NCBI RefSeq assembly: GCF_018599245.1
Contig: NZ_JAHEVJ010000001.1
Location: 372,001 to 436,000 of the forward strand
Length of the DNA: 64,000 bases
Reading direction: 5' to 3'
DNA from: Aliiroseovarius lamellibrachiae
GTDB taxonomy: Bacteria; Pseudomonadota; Alphaproteobacteria; Rhodobacterales; Rhodobacteraceae
Every line of letters starts with the position of its first letter. Position 1 is the stretch's first letter. The notes beneath the pieces are model-generated. The model saw only the letters and a program-made list of their open reading frames with translations. It searched no databases and had not been told where the DNA came from. Of the stretch, positions 1 through 9,706 are shown one piece after another. The translations under genes were made by a program, and so were the position numbers.

Positions 1-269
1 CGCCGGGTGGCCGCCTGTGCCCCGGCCGCCAATTGCGCAAACATCGCCTGAACCCGTGGGTGCAACAACGCGCCCGCTTCGGTCAGAAACATCCCGCCTG
101 CGCGACGATCAAACAGGGTCACACCCAATTGCCGCTCGAGCCCCGCAATCGCCTGTGTCACGGCGGGTTGCGACAGATGCACCCGTTTGGCAGCGGCAGA
201 GATGCCGCGCCGGGTGGCAACCTCATCAAAAGCACGTAGGTGACGGATGTTTAGGAACGTAATGGCCAT
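1..269 (-). CDS. LysR-family transcriptional regulator, C-terminus outside the window
   Basis: Only the first 89 residues are in the window; the gene runs off the left edge. The reading from the ATG at 269 gives MAITFLNIRHLRAFDEVA and then a helix-turn-helix with SAAAKRVHLSQPAVTQAIAG followed by LERQLGVTLFDRR, the standard LysR N-terminal DNA-binding domain. It is divergent from the galB-ligK-galD-ligI-ligAB operon across a 133-bp gap (270-402). LysR regulators usually control the divergent operon in response to a pathway intermediate, so control of protocatechuate 4,5-cleavage (LigR-like) is a reasonable inference, but the effector domain cannot be seen. Confidence 0.92.
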   Translation of the reverse strand, partial: MAITFLNIRHLRAFDEVATRRGISAAAKRVHLSQPAVTQAIAGLERQLGVTLFDRRAGGMFLTEAGALLHPRVQAMFAQLAAGAQAATR

Positions 270-402
270 GGTTCAGACTAACGACAAGACCACCGCATGG
301 TCTAGCACATATAGCAAAAACTTATCAGCATCGTGGCCCTTTGAAATAGGGATTTGTGCCGTCGTTAGGCTAGGATGACCCCATGATTTCGTAGGAGCCG
401 CC

Positions 403-1152
403 ATGTCTATACCCGCTGATGAAAAGAAAACCGCCTTGGTGATTTCCGCCCATGCCGCCGACTTTGTCTGGCGCGCAGGCGGTGCAATCGCGCTGCATCA
501 ACAATTGGGGTATGAGGTCACAGTGGCCTGTCTTTCTTACGGTGAACGCGGGGAAAGTGCCAAACTGTGGAAGCAAGACGGCATGACACTTGAGCGTGTG
601 AAAGCCGCCCGAAGGAAGGAGGCTGAGGAAGCCGCAAGTGCCCTTGGCGTGCGTGATATTCGCTTTCTCGATCTGGGTGATTATCCCCTGCGCCTTGACC
701 GCGATGCGCAAGATCAGATGGTGGACATTATCCGCGAGGTCCAGCCAAAATGGATGATGTCCCACTCGCGCTGGGACCCTTACAATACCGACCATATGAA
801 CACGACGCAATTTGCGCTGGAATGCCGGATGATCGCGCAGGCCTGGGGGCATAAACCCGGTGAAAAAGTGTTGGGCGCGCCGCAACTTTACCTGTTTGAA
901 CCGCATCAGACCGAACAGATGGGATGGAAACCGGATGTGTTCCTCGACATCACGCCTGTGTGGGACAAAAAACGCGCTGCGATCGAATGCATGCAAGGGC
1001 AAGAGCATTTGTGGGACTTCTATACCAATGTTGCCCAAAATCGCGGCAATCATTTCCGACGCAATTCCGGCGGCATGGCCGGTGGGCGCAAGGCGGAGTA
1101 CGCGGAAGGGTTTGAAACCGTGTTCCCGCAAACCGTGGATGAGTTGGCATGA
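403..1152 (+). CDS. galB: 4-oxalomesaconate hydratase, PIG-L family
   Basis: A 249-residue protein of the zinc-dependent PIG-L/LmbE deacetylase fold. The N-terminal metal motif reads [13 protein letters not shown] (His17, Asp20), the form found in GalB hydratases instead of the deacetylase AHPDD, and a second conserved stretch [11 protein letters not shown] follows near residue 125. The family member GalB hydrates 4-oxalomesaconate to 4-carboxy-4-hydroxy-2-oxoadipate. The ATG at 403 has AGGAG seven bases upstream. The stop overlaps the next start by four bases (ATGA), so it is translationally coupled to the aldolase gene, which uses its product. Pathway context makes the hydratase call stronger than a generic PIG-L deacetylase. 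Confidence 0.88.
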   Translation: MSIPADEKKTALVISAHAADFVWRAGGAIALHQQLGYEVTVACLSYGERGESAKLWKQDGMTLERVKAARRKEAEEAASALGVRDIRFLDLGDYPLRLDRDAQDQMVDIIREVQPKWMMSHSRWDPYNTDHMNTTQFALECRMIAQAWGHKPGEKVLGAPQLYLFEPHQTEQMGWKPDVFLDITPVWDKKRAAIECMQGQEHLWDFYTNVAQNRGNHFRRNSGGMAGGRKAEYAEGFETVFPQTVDELA

Positions 1153-1841
1153 CATATCAACCCGGCGACACCGGCCTTGTGGTGCAAAATATCCCGCGCG
1201 CCGATCAAAATGTGATCGACGGATTGGCGGAATTGGGCGTGGCGACCGTACACGAAGCACAGGGGCGCAAAGGGCTTTTGGCCAGTTACATGCGGCCCAT
1301 TTATACCGGCGCGCGGGTGGCGGGGTCGGCGGTCACCATCCTCGCGCCGCCCGCGGACAATTGGATGTTGCACGTCGCGATGGAACAGGTGAGGCCCGGG
1401 GATATTCTGGTGCTCGGCACCACAAGCCCTTCAAATGCCGGGTATTTTGGCGATCTTCTGGCAAGCTCTGCCAAGGCGCGGGGCTGTCGTGGGTTGATCA
1501 TTGATGGCGGGGTGCGCGACATTCGTGACCTCACTGAAATGCAGTTCCCGGTCTGGTCCAAAGCGATTTGCGCGCAAGGCACGATCAAGGAAACGCTGGG
1601 ATCGGTCAACGTGCCGGTGGTCTGCGCCGAGGCTTTGGTAAACGCGGGTGACGTGATCGTGGCCGATGACGATGGCGTCTGTGTTGTGCGCCGGGATGAG
1701 GCGGCGGAGGTCTTGGAAAAAGGCCGTGCGCGCGAAGCAAATGAGGTTGCAAAACGGGCGCGATTTGAGGCCGGAGAACTGGGGCTTGATCTTTACGACA
1801 TGCGCGGGCGTTTGGCGCAGAAGGGTCTGAAATATGTGTAA
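1149..1841 (+). CDS. ligK: 4-carboxy-4-hydroxy-2-oxoadipate aldolase/oxaloacetate decarboxylase
   Basis: A 230-residue RraA-fold class II aldolase. The conserved core with [21 protein letters not shown] followed by VRD (near residues 100-125) carries the Arg and Asp that bind substrate and divalent metal in this family. LigK/GalC cleaves 4-carboxy-4-hydroxy-2-oxoadipate to pyruvate and oxaloacetate and can decarboxylate oxaloacetate. The start overlaps galB by four bases. It ends the first coupled block; a 98-bp spacer with a dispersed repeat separates it from galD. Confidence 0.9.
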   Translation: MTYQPGDTGLVVQNIPRADQNVIDGLAELGVATVHEAQGRKGLLASYMRPIYTGARVAGSAVTILAPPADNWMLHVAMEQVRPGDILVLGTTSPSNAGYFGDLLASSAKARGCRGLIIDGGVRDIRDLTEMQFPVWSKAICAQGTIKETLGSVNVPVVCAEALVNAGDVIVADDDGVCVVRRDEAAEVLEKGRAREANEVAKRARFEAGELGLDLYDMRGRLAQKGLKYV

Positions 1842-1859
1842 GAGTGTGCTCACATCAAA

Positions 1860-1915
1860 GCGGGGGCTCTGCCCCCCGCCTTCGGCGTCCCCCGAGATAT
1901 TTATGACAAGAAAAA
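1860..1915 (+). repeat. Dispersed hairpin element, copy 1
   Basis: The spacer between ligK and galD holds a GC hairpin (GGGGGC/GCCCCC, 1862-1876), a small CGCC-TTC-GGCG hairpin (1877-1887), a CCCC run, and a 20-bp tail GATATTTATGACAAGAAAAA at 1896-1915. The same order of parts and the identical 20-bp tail occur on the minus strand at 61113-61058. It does not encode protein. It sits inside an apparent operon and could act as a processing or attenuation site. Confidence 0.75.
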
Positions 1916-1939
1916 GTGCACAGAACACCGGGGCGGCCG

Positions 1940-3001
1940 ATGTCTGAGGGTGTGCGGTGCATGTGGATGCGGGGGGGCACGTCGAAAGGCGGATATTTTC
2001 TGGCGGAAGATGTGCCCGGTGGTTCCGCCGGTGATTCTGCTCTGCGTGATGCGTTTTTGTTGCGCGCCTTTGGCAGCCCCGACCCCCGGCAAATCGACGG
2101 CATGGGGGGGGGCGATCCGCTGACGTCAAAGGTGGCGATGGTGAGCGGCTCTGACCGGCCTGACGTCGATGTGGAGTATTTGTTTTTGCAGGTGTTTGTG
2201 GACCGCGCCGTGGTGTCGGATGCGCAAAACTGTGGCAATATCCTTGCAGGGGTTGGCCCGTTTGCGATTGAACGGGGGCTGGTTGCGGCGCGCGATGGCG
2301 TCACTCCGGTCAGTGTTTTGATGGTGAATTCGGGGCAGATTGCGGATGTTATGGTGGACACCCCTGGCGGGGTGGTGCGTTATGATGGGGAGGCGCAAAT
2401 TGACGGTGTGCCGGGTACTGCCGCGCCGATTTCTGTGGCGTTTCGGGACACGGCCGGGGCCAGCTGTGGTGCGCTTTTTCCCAGCGGGAATACATGCGAT
2501 GTGGTGGATGGTGTACCCGTCACGATGATTGATGCGGGCATGCCTTGCGTGTTGATTGGGGCTGTGGGTTTAGGGCTTTCTGGGTCAGAGGATCCAGAGG
2601 TGTTGGAGGCCGATACTGCCTTGAAAACACGTCTTGAATCGTTGCGACTGGCGTGCGGAGAGATGATGAATTTGGGGGATGTGACCAACAGTTCTGTGCC
2701 CAAAATGACCTTGATCAGCCCCGCCATATCCGGTGCCATTTCCACGCGCAGTTTTATCCCGCATCGGGTGCATAAAGGCATCGGTGTTTTGGCGGCGGTC
2801 AGTGTCGCGACCGCCTGTGTGACCCCCGGAACAGTGGCCCATGAGATCGCGAAATGTGACACAAAGGACAGTCCGACTTTGGGCATTGAGCATCCAACGG
2901 GCATCACGGCGGTTAAGATCACGCACGAGGGTGGTAAGCTGCAACACGCCGCGATTTTACGCACTGCACGAAAGCTGATGGATGGGGAGATTTTTGCATG
3001 A
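1940..3001 (+). CDS. galD: 4-oxalomesaconate tautomerase, PrpF family
   Basis: A 353-residue member of the PrpF/GalD isomerase family. It has the hallmark MRGGTSKGGYF near the N-terminus, and the C-terminal part with VATACVTPGTVAHE is also typical. GalD interconverts the keto and enol forms of 4-oxalomesaconate so that the hydratase can act. I chose the ATG at 1940, which begins MSEGVRCMWMRGG as family members do; a GTG at 1916 in frame would overlap the tail of the dispersed element. The gene overlaps ligI by four bases. Confidence 0.88.
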   Translation: MSEGVRCMWMRGGTSKGGYFLAEDVPGGSAGDSALRDAFLLRAFGSPDPRQIDGMGGGDPLTSKVAMVSGSDRPDVDVEYLFLQVFVDRAVVSDAQNCGNILAGVGPFAIERGLVAARDGVTPVSVLMVNSGQIADVMVDTPGGVVRYDGEAQIDGVPGTAAPISVAFRDTAGASCGALFPSGNTCDVVDGVPVTMIDAGMPCVLIGAVGLGLSGSEDPEVLEADTALKTRLESLRLACGEMMNLGDVTNSSVPKMTLISPAISGAISTRSFIPHRVHKGIGVLAAVSVATACVTPGTVAHEIAKCDTKDSPTLGIEHPTGITAVKITHEGGKLQHAAILRTARKLMDGEIFA

Positions 3002-3894
3002 GCCAAATGGATCCTGATTGGTTAGAATTTCACCCAAACCCCAAAAAACCTGGCTTTAAACTCCCGACTGGGGCCGTGGATGCCCATTGCCATGTGTTTG
3101 GGCCGGCGGCGAAATTTCCCTTTGCGCCGGAGCGGAAATACACCCCTTGTGACGCGGGCAAGGACCAGCTTTTTGCCCTGCGCGATCACCTGGGATTTTC
3201 ACGAAACGTGATTGTTCAGGCGACCTGCCACGGGCGGGACAATCGCGCGATGGTGGATGCCTGCCGGGCGTCAAACGGGCGGGCGCGGGGCGTGGCGAGC
3301 GTTGGGCCAGACGTTACGGACGCGGAGCTTGCCGAGATGCATGACGCCGGCGTGCGCGGGGTGCGGTTCAACTTTGTGCGCCGTTTGGTGGAGGCCACGC
3401 CGCGTGAGGTATTTTTGAAAATCGCCGCGCGAATTGCCCCCTTGGGTTGGCATATCGTGGTCTATTTTGAGGCCGCTGACCTTGCGGATTTGGAGCCCTT
3501 TCTGGCGCAGCTCCCCACCACGATCGTAGTGGATCACATGGGCCGGCCGGATGTGGCCAAAGGTGCGGATCATCCTGATTTCAAACGGTTTCTTGACCTG
3601 ATGACGCGCCATGACACCATCTGGACCAAGGTCACATGCCCCGAGCGGTTGACCGTAGAAGGCCCGCCCTATGATGACGTTGTACCCTTCGCTGCTGAGG
3701 TGGTGAAACGCTTTCCCACCCGCGTCTTATGGGGCACCGATTGGCCGCATCCCAACATGAAAACACATATGCCAGATGACGGGGTTTTGGTGGATTATAT
3801 TCCCCGAATTGCCCCCACAGATGAGCTGCAGAAGAGGCTGCTTATCGCCAATCCAATGCGCCTTTATTGGCCCGAAGAACAGGAGGGTTCTTAA
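2998..3894 (+). CDS. ligI: 2-pyrone-4,6-dicarboxylate hydrolase
   Basis: A 298-residue amidohydrolase-superfamily TIM barrel. The N-terminal VDAHCHVFGP gives the H-x-H signature, and LWGTDWPHPN near residue 245 supplies the catalytic Asp typical of LigI. LigI opens the lactone of 2-pyrone-4,6-dicarboxylate to 4-oxalomesaconate without needing a metal. It begins in a four-base overlap with galD, and its TAA shares a base with the ligA ATG, so galD, ligI, ligA and ligB form one tightly packed unit. Confidence 0.92.
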   Translation: MSQMDPDWLEFHPNPKKPGFKLPTGAVDAHCHVFGPAAKFPFAPERKYTPCDAGKDQLFALRDHLGFSRNVIVQATCHGRDNRAMVDACRASNGRARGVASVGPDVTDAELAEMHDAGVRGVRFNFVRRLVEATPREVFLKIAARIAPLGWHIVVYFEAADLADLEPFLAQLPTTIVVDHMGRPDVAKGADHPDFKRFLDLMTRHDTIWTKVTCPERLTVEGPPYDDVVPFAAEVVKRFPTRVLWGTDWPHPNMKTHMPDDGVLVDYIPRIAPTDELQKRLLIANPMRLYWPEEQEGS

Positions 3895-4265
3895 TGGATA
3901 TCAATGACTTCGACCATCACACCCATATTGAAGGCACCACTATTTTTGACGGACGCATGGCGATGAAAGGCTATGGGCTGAATAAGATGTGCTTTGCCTT
4001 TAACCGCGCCGATATGCGCGATGCTTTTGTGGCCGATCCCGAGGAATTCATGGACCGCTACGGGTTGAGCGAGGCGCAGAAAATCGCGGTACGCGCCAAG
4101 GATGTTCTGGGCATGATCGCCGAGGGCGGCAATATCTATTACCTCGCGAAACTCGCTGGGATCTGGAAGCTGTCGGTACAGGATGTGGGCGCCCAGCAAA
4201 CCGGCGTCACCACCGAAGAGTTCAAGCAAAAACTGCTTGACCAGGCAAAGCCGGAGGGCAAATAA
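3894..4265 (+). CDS. ligA: Protocatechuate 4,5-dioxygenase, alpha subunit
   Basis: A 123-residue small subunit of the extradiol LigAB dioxygenase. Its helical sequence includes FMDRYGLSEAQKIAVRAKD and GGNIYYLAKLAGIW, conserved in LigA proteins. The true start is the ATG at 3894, fused to the ligI stop (TAATG) with AGGAGG at 3881-3886; an in-frame upstream TTG at 3867 lies within ligI and is unlikely. LigA caps the active site of LigB. It is followed directly by ligB with no spacer. Confidence 0.94.
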   Translation: MDINDFDHHTHIEGTTIFDGRMAMKGYGLNKMCFAFNRADMRDAFVADPEEFMDRYGLSEAQKIAVRAKDVLGMIAEGGNIYYLAKLAGIWKLSVQDVGAQQTGVTTEEFKQKLLDQAKPEGK

Positions 4266-5117
4266 ATGGCGAAAATCATTGGGGGCATCACCACCTCGCA
4301 CATCCCCGCCGTTGGCAATGCGATCGCAAATAACCTGCAGGATGATCCATATTGGAAGCCGTTTTTTGACGGCTATCCCAAGATCCACGACTGGCTGGCC
4401 GAAAAGAAACCCGACGTTGTGATCAACATCTACAACGATCACGGGCTTGGGTTTTTCCTTGATCAAATGCCGACTTTTGCCATTGGCGCCGCGCATGAAT
4501 ACAAGAACGAAGACGAAGGTTGGGGCATCCCACAGCTTGACCCGTTTCCCGGCGCGCCGGAGCTGTCGTGGCATATTATTGAAGGCATGGTTGAGGATGA
4601 ATTCGACATCACATCCTGCCAGGAATTGCCGGTGGACCACGGCTTTGTCGTGCCGATGCAGCTCTTCTGGCCGGGTGCGCCGCACAACAAAGATTTGCCC
4701 CGCGCGATCCCGGTGTCGGCCAACACGGTGATCCACCCGATCCCAACCCTGAACCGCGCGCTGAACTTTGGCAAATCCATGCGAAAAGCGGTGCAAAGCT
4801 GGCCCGAGGATATCACCGTTGTGGTGCTTGGCACCGGTGGGCTCAGCCACCAGTTGGACGGCGAACGTGCAGGGTTCATCAACCATGATTTTGATCGCAT
4901 GTGCATGGAAAAAATCGTCGACACCCCCGAAGAGCTGACCAAAATCACCCGGATGGAGCTGGTTGAAAAAGCAGGCGCGCAAGGCACCGAGTTTCTGATG
5001 TGGATGATGATGCGTGGCGCCCTTGGCAAAAAGGTCAAACTGCTGACTGAGAATTATCACATCCCAATTTCAAACACCGGGGCGGGGACCATGCTTTTGG
5101 AATGCATGGACGACTAA
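4266..5117 (+). CDS. ligB: Protocatechuate 4,5-dioxygenase, beta (catalytic) subunit
   Basis: A 283-residue class III extradiol dioxygenase. The iron ligands are visible: His12 in GGITTSHIPAVG, His59 in NIYNDHGLGF, and the Glu in GTEFLMW near the C-terminus. The catalytic His lies in LGTGGLSHQLDGE. The enzyme opens the protocatechuate ring between C4 and C5, giving 4-carboxy-2-hydroxymuconate 6-semialdehyde. It is the last gene of the operon. The downstream dehydrogenase LigC, which would make the LigI substrate, is not nearby. Confidence 0.95.
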   Translation: MAKIIGGITTSHIPAVGNAIANNLQDDPYWKPFFDGYPKIHDWLAEKKPDVVINIYNDHGLGFFLDQMPTFAIGAAHEYKNEDEGWGIPQLDPFPGAPELSWHIIEGMVEDEFDITSCQELPVDHGFVVPMQLFWPGAPHNKDLPRAIPVSANTVIHPIPTLNRALNFGKSMRKAVQSWPEDITVVVLGTGGLSHQLDGERAGFINHDFDRMCMEKIVDTPEELTKITRMELVEKAGAQGTEFLMWMMMRGALGKKVKLLTENYHIPISNTGAGTMLLECMDD

Positions 5118-5217
5118 AGCGGTTCCAGTTTTCATTTTGCGTTTGAGCGCAGCGAAAGGCAGCGAGCAAGCGACACAACGTGGACTGGAAATGCTCTGAA
5201 ATCGGGTAAAATGGGGG

Positions 5218-5338
5218 CGTTAAAGAGTTTACAGTTTTGGTGCGAGACCCGCGAAAACTTTAAAGTTTCCCGTTTTACCCCCTTTAAACTGTTTAAAGTT
5301 TTGGCTTTGAAATCTTTAAACAGTTTACAGTTTTTCCC
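5218..5338. repeat. Cluster of four imperfect TTTAAA-centred repeats
   Basis: Between the convergent ligB and pobR ends are four related AT-rich blocks starting near 5220, 5260, 5283 and 5316, with rough consensus TTTAAAC-GTTTA-AGTTTT. One contains a perfect 14-bp palindrome AAACTTTAAAGTTT (5255-5268) and another a near-perfect one CTTTAAACTGTTTAAAG (5282-5298). The last repeat runs into the pobR stop codon. The composition contrasts sharply with the GC-rich flanks. Function is unknown. Confidence 0.7.
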
Positions 5339-6185
5339 GGTCGGGAGTGTCGAGACCACGGCGAAAATCACGCGGGCTCATCCCGGTGGCGCGGGTGAAA
5401 ACCCGGCTGAAATAGCTGGGATCCGCAAAGCCAAGCGCGTATCCCACCTGTGAAATCGGAAGGTTCGAAAACGCCAAGTTACGACGCGCCTCACGGATCA
5501 AACGATCCTCAATGGCGGCGCGCGCGGACTTGCCTGTGGCCGCACGCATGACACGGGACAAATGGGTTGGCGACACCCCAAGCCGTTTGGCGTATTTCGC
5601 CACACCCCAATGATCCGTGATGTGTCTGTCGATCAACTGTTCAAAGCGATGTTGAAGGGGGCTGTCGGTGCGAAATGGCATTGGGTGATCGTTGGAAATC
5701 ACTCGGGCCACCAAACCCAGCAAAAGACTGGCGCGGGCGCGCAGGATATGGGCGCGGGCAAAGTTACGGTGTGTGTAATCCTCCGCGATTGCGCGGAAAA
5801 TCTGTCGAAACTCAGAAGAACTCTCAAGTATCAAAGGGGATTGCAAGTAGCTGCGTAAGCCCTCGCTCGACTGAAGTTGTTCATCCAACAGTTCAGCCGA
5901 CAGGGTTAAAACCCAGCCGCGCGTGCCGGGATTAAACCGAAACCCATGAATGGCCCCGATGGGAACAGAGACCAGGCAGGCGGCAGGCAGCGCATGTGTC
6001 CTGTCTTCAAATTGCACAAATCCGCCACCACTTTTGAGCAAAAGGATCTGGTGCAACCGGCCATGACGATGGGGTTTTAGCTCCCAATCATGCAGCGCAC
6101 TGCGGGCCTCAATCGGTTCGCAATGCACCACGTCCGGCAGGTCGTTTTGTTCGCCGAAAAGGGTGTAGGTTTCGATCTGTGTCAT
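5325..6185 (-). CDS. pobR: AraC-family regulator, PobR-like
   Basis: A 286-residue AraC/XylS regulator. The N-terminal half is a cupin-like effector domain (HDWELKPHRHGRLHQILLL), and the C-terminal 100 residues carry the double helix-turn-helix, with WGVAKYAKRLGVSPTHLSR-V and FSNLPISQVGYALGFADPSYFSRVF. It is divergent from pobA, the usual arrangement for the 4-hydroxybenzoate-responsive activator PobR. I placed the start at 6185 (MTQIETYTLF); an ATG at 6221 would add twelve poorly conserved residues. Confidence 0.87.
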   Translation of the reverse strand: MTQIETYTLFGEQNDLPDVVHCEPIEARSALHDWELKPHRHGRLHQILLLKSGGGFVQFEDRTHALPAACLVSVPIGAIHGFRFNPGTRGWVLTLSAELLDEQLQSSEGLRSYLQSPLILESSSEFRQIFRAIAEDYTHRNFARAHILRARASLLLGLVARVISNDHPMPFRTDSPLQHRFEQLIDRHITDHWGVAKYAKRLGVSPTHLSRVMRAATGKSARAAIEDRLIREARRNLAFSNLPISQVGYALGFADPSYFSRVFTRATGMSPRDFRRGLDTPDREKL

Positions 6186-6204
6186 GTTCGATAAGTACCA
6201 GTAA

Positions 6205-7458
<1,254 letters not shown>

Positions 7459-7557
7459 CCCCTGCGGATGGTTTGACCTGCATCATGGTGAGCAACATGC
7501 AGGCCACGTAAAATCGGGCCAAAGACGGAAGTGAGCGCAAAAAAAAGGAGCTCTGTC

Positions 7558-7965
7558 ATGTATAAAAATATTCTTGTTCCCATCGCCCTCGATCATGGGC
7601 GCGACAGCAACCAATCCCTTAAAATCGCTAAGGTTTTGGCGGATGAAGGTGCGAAAATTACGGCCCTGCATGTGATGGAAGAGGTGCCTTCGTATGTGGC
7701 GCAATATCTTCCGGTGGGCCAGATTGAAGACAATGCACAACAGTTGGAAGAGCGCCTGAAAGGCGAGCTGGATGGGATCGAGGGTGTGACCGCCAAGGTC
7801 GTGTCGGGCCATGCCGGCCACGCGATTGTCGAATATGCGACACATCACGATGTGGACTGTATTGTGGTGGCATCCCACCGCCCTGGCTTGACGGATTTCT
7901 TCCTTGGGTCAACGGCCGCACGCGTCGTGCGTCATGCGCCGTGCTGTGTACATGTTTCGCGGTAA
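7558..7965 (+). CDS. Universal stress protein, UspA family
   Basis: A 135-residue single-domain UspA protein. It begins YKNILVPIALDHGRDS and has the nucleotide-binding signature in IVVASHRPGLTDFFLGSTAARVVRHAPCCVHV. Such proteins bind ATP or act as dimeric stress factors; a specific role cannot be read from sequence. The ATG at 7558 has AAAAGGAG immediately upstream. It stands alone with a strong terminator 30 bp downstream. Confidence 0.92.
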   Translation: MYKNILVPIALDHGRDSNQSLKIAKVLADEGAKITALHVMEEVPSYVAQYLPVGQIEDNAQQLEERLKGELDGIEGVTAKVVSGHAGHAIVEYATHHDVDCIVVASHRPGLTDFFLGSTAARVVRHAPCCVHVSR

Positions 7966-7992
7966 CACGCTGGAATTAAACTAAAAATCATT

Positions 7993-8021
7993 AAGGCGAG
8001 CTTCCGTGGCTCGCCTTTTTC
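7993..8021 (+). terminator. Rho-independent terminator after the usp gene
   Basis: A perfect hairpin AGGCGAGC / GCTCGCCT with a seven-base loop, followed directly by TTTTT. It ends the usp transcript. The 240 bases between it and 8262 hold no recognisable gene and presumably carry the promoter of the next gene. Confidence 0.92.
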
Positions 8022-8261
8022 GTCACATGTCTAGCCGCAAGGTGACCAATCCGTTCAGGGACCTGAGCGATCGGCGACATCACAGTATGCTGTCCAAATC
8101 GAATATGGCCCCAGTTTCCGCAGGCGCGTGACTGGTCATCGCGACCTGCGACGAATAACCTATTCAAAACTACGCATCTTCGCGCTAGGCTGATCTAAAG
8201 TGCCCTGCCTTTCCCCTGTCTCGGGTCAAAGGCGCGTCGCCTAAATAAACAGGAGGAAGCC

Positions 8262-8582
8262 ATGCCAAAAATTAGCAAAGCCCCCGATTATCAAACGGTT
8301 ATCACCACATTCGAAATGACCCCCGGCACCTGTCAGGATCTATTGGATGCGCTGCGGGATGCCTATGACAGTTTCATTTCAAAACAACCTGGATTTGTGG
8401 GCGCAGGGCTGCATGTGAATGATGCGCAAACCCGCATCGCGAACTACTCGCAATGGCAAAAGCGAGAGGATTTTCAGGCCATGTTGCGCACGCCGGAAAT
8501 GCGCGAACGCAACCGCAAAATCGCCGGGCTGTGTAAGGGATTTGAACCGGTCATGTATGACGTCATTGAAACATTTAATTAA
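8262..8582 (+). CDS. Antibiotic biosynthesis monooxygenase (ABM) domain protein
   Basis: A 106-residue protein with a single ABM/dimeric ferredoxin-like domain. QPGFVGAGLHVNDAQTRIANYSQW matches the 'fsl-l---d-tri-ny-qW' pattern common to these small haem-free oxygenases or detoxifying enzymes. The ATG follows AGGAGG at 8251-8256. Substrate is unknown; the neighbourhood of aromatic catabolism genes does not by itself assign one. Confidence 0.82.
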   Translation: MPKISKAPDYQTVITTFEMTPGTCQDLLDALRDAYDSFISKQPGFVGAGLHVNDAQTRIANYSQWQKREDFQAMLRTPEMRERNRKIAGLCKGFEPVMYDVIETFN

Positions 8583-8600
8583 TAATTACAGGTGGATAGC

Positions 8601-9185
8601 ATGAGGTTCTTATTACTTGCGGCGGCCTGTGTGATGGCTGCACCCGCGTTTGCGGATGGTGTGAATATTCGTCGCGATGTGACCACGGTTTTGGTGCCAA
8701 CCGCCGGGGGCGATGTGGTGATCGAACGCATCCAAGACCCCGCGCATGAACTTCGCGGCGAATGGGCCCGCACGTCACGCCCTTGCCCGAATTTCTGCGT
8801 TCAGCCGATGGTGCCGGCCCCCGGTGTGACCCCGATTGGCGAACTGGAAATGCTCGGATTTTTACAGGACCCAGAGGTGATTGTGGTCGACAGCCGTGTG
8901 GCCAAAGATCACGCGGGCGGCAGCATCCCCGGTGCGATTTCGATCCCGTATAACGAGGCCGCCGACAGGATGGACGAATTGGGGTGCGAAGTGGATTTCG
9001 ACGGATTTGATTGCTCCGACGCCAAGACCGTTGCGCTCTTTTGCAATGGCAATTGGTGTGGACAGTCCCCAACCGCCATTCGCCGCATGATCGAGGCGGG
9101 CTATCCCGCTGATAAGATTAACTATTATCGTGGCGGAATGCACGCTTGGCGCATGCTGGGTCTGACCGTCACGGACGGTTCCTGA
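8601..9185 (+). CDS. Exported rhodanese-like domain protein
   Basis: A 194-residue protein with a signal peptide (MRFLLLAAACVMAAPAFADG) and a rhodanese domain in the second half. The domain shows VVDSRVAKDHAGGSIPGAISIPYNEA and the active-site loop FCNGNWCGQSP, with the catalytic cysteine. It probably transfers or binds sulfur in the periplasm. The ATG at 8601 with GGTGG upstream is preferred over a GTG three codons earlier. Confidence 0.87.
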   Translation: MRFLLLAAACVMAAPAFADGVNIRRDVTTVLVPTAGGDVVIERIQDPAHELRGEWARTSRPCPNFCVQPMVPAPGVTPIGELEMLGFLQDPEVIVVDSRVAKDHAGGSIPGAISIPYNEAADRMDELGCEVDFDGFDCSDAKTVALFCNGNWCGQSPTAIRRMIEAGYPADKINYYRGGMHAWRMLGLTVTDGS

Positions 9186-9210
9186 TCCTTGGTCTGCGGA
9201 AAAACAGCCA

Positions 9211-9260
9211 AAACCCCACTGATTTTGCGGCAAATCATTGACGTTACATCCGTGGGGTTT
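9211..9260. other. Inverted repeat upstream of a small exported-protein gene
   Basis: AAACCCCAC at 9211-9219 is exactly complementary to GTGGGGTTT at 9252-9260, with 32 bases between. It lies between the rhodanese gene and the gene at 9284. It could be a loose terminator stem, an operator pair or a 5' UTR structure; there is no T-run after it. Confidence 0.55.
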
Positions 9261-9283
9261 CAGGTTGGAACACAAGAGGGAGC

Positions 9284-9703
9284 ATGACGATGCAATTTTT
9301 AAAAAACAATTTGAAATCAATTACTTTGTCAGCCATCGCCGCGATTGGCCTGTTGTCCTTGCCGGTGGCGGCACAGGCGGATGAGTTGATCGGCGCCTAT
9401 GTGGCCTATATCGGCAAGCAGGACCTTCACAATTCCAAGGGCGCGCGCTTGCGTGAACCATGGCAGGTTTTGCGTCAGGACCGCGCCAATTTTCATCGCT
9501 ATGGCATCAGTCAGCCCGGGGATGAATGGGACCCGTTTTTCGGATCAATTGATAATCGTGCGGCGATGGAGCAGATGGTGATGAATGGCACGATCAATGC
9601 GCGGGCGGCCCAAAACCTTGTGGATGGCGGGGCCACGGTCTTTGTGCGTATTTACGGGCGCGGCAGCTTGGGAACTTCGGTCCAAGTCACTGTTTCAAAA
9701 TAA
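9284..9703 (+). CDS. Small exported protein of unknown function
   Basis: A 139-residue protein with a clear signal peptide ending VAAQADEL. The mature part (about 107 residues) includes GAYVAYIGKQDLHNSKGARL and EPWQVLRQDRANFHRYG, features I do not recognise as a named domain. GAGGGAG precedes the ATG at 9284; an ATG two codons later is also possible. It is probably periplasmic or surface-exposed. Confidence 0.75.
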   Translation: MTMQFLKNNLKSITLSAIAAIGLLSLPVAAQADELIGAYVAYIGKQDLHNSKGARLREPWQVLRQDRANFHRYGISQPGDEWDPFFGSIDNRAAMEQMVMNGTINARAAQNLVDGGATVFVRIYGRGSLGTSVQVTVSK

Positions 9704-9706
9704 GAT

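Noticed and set aside
3891-5060. A 389-codon minus-strand frame
   Set aside because: It is opposite ligA and ligB, whose active-site residues are clear.
5218-5338. A CRISPR-like array
   Set aside because: The repeats are too divergent and too close for spacers, and no cas genes are present.
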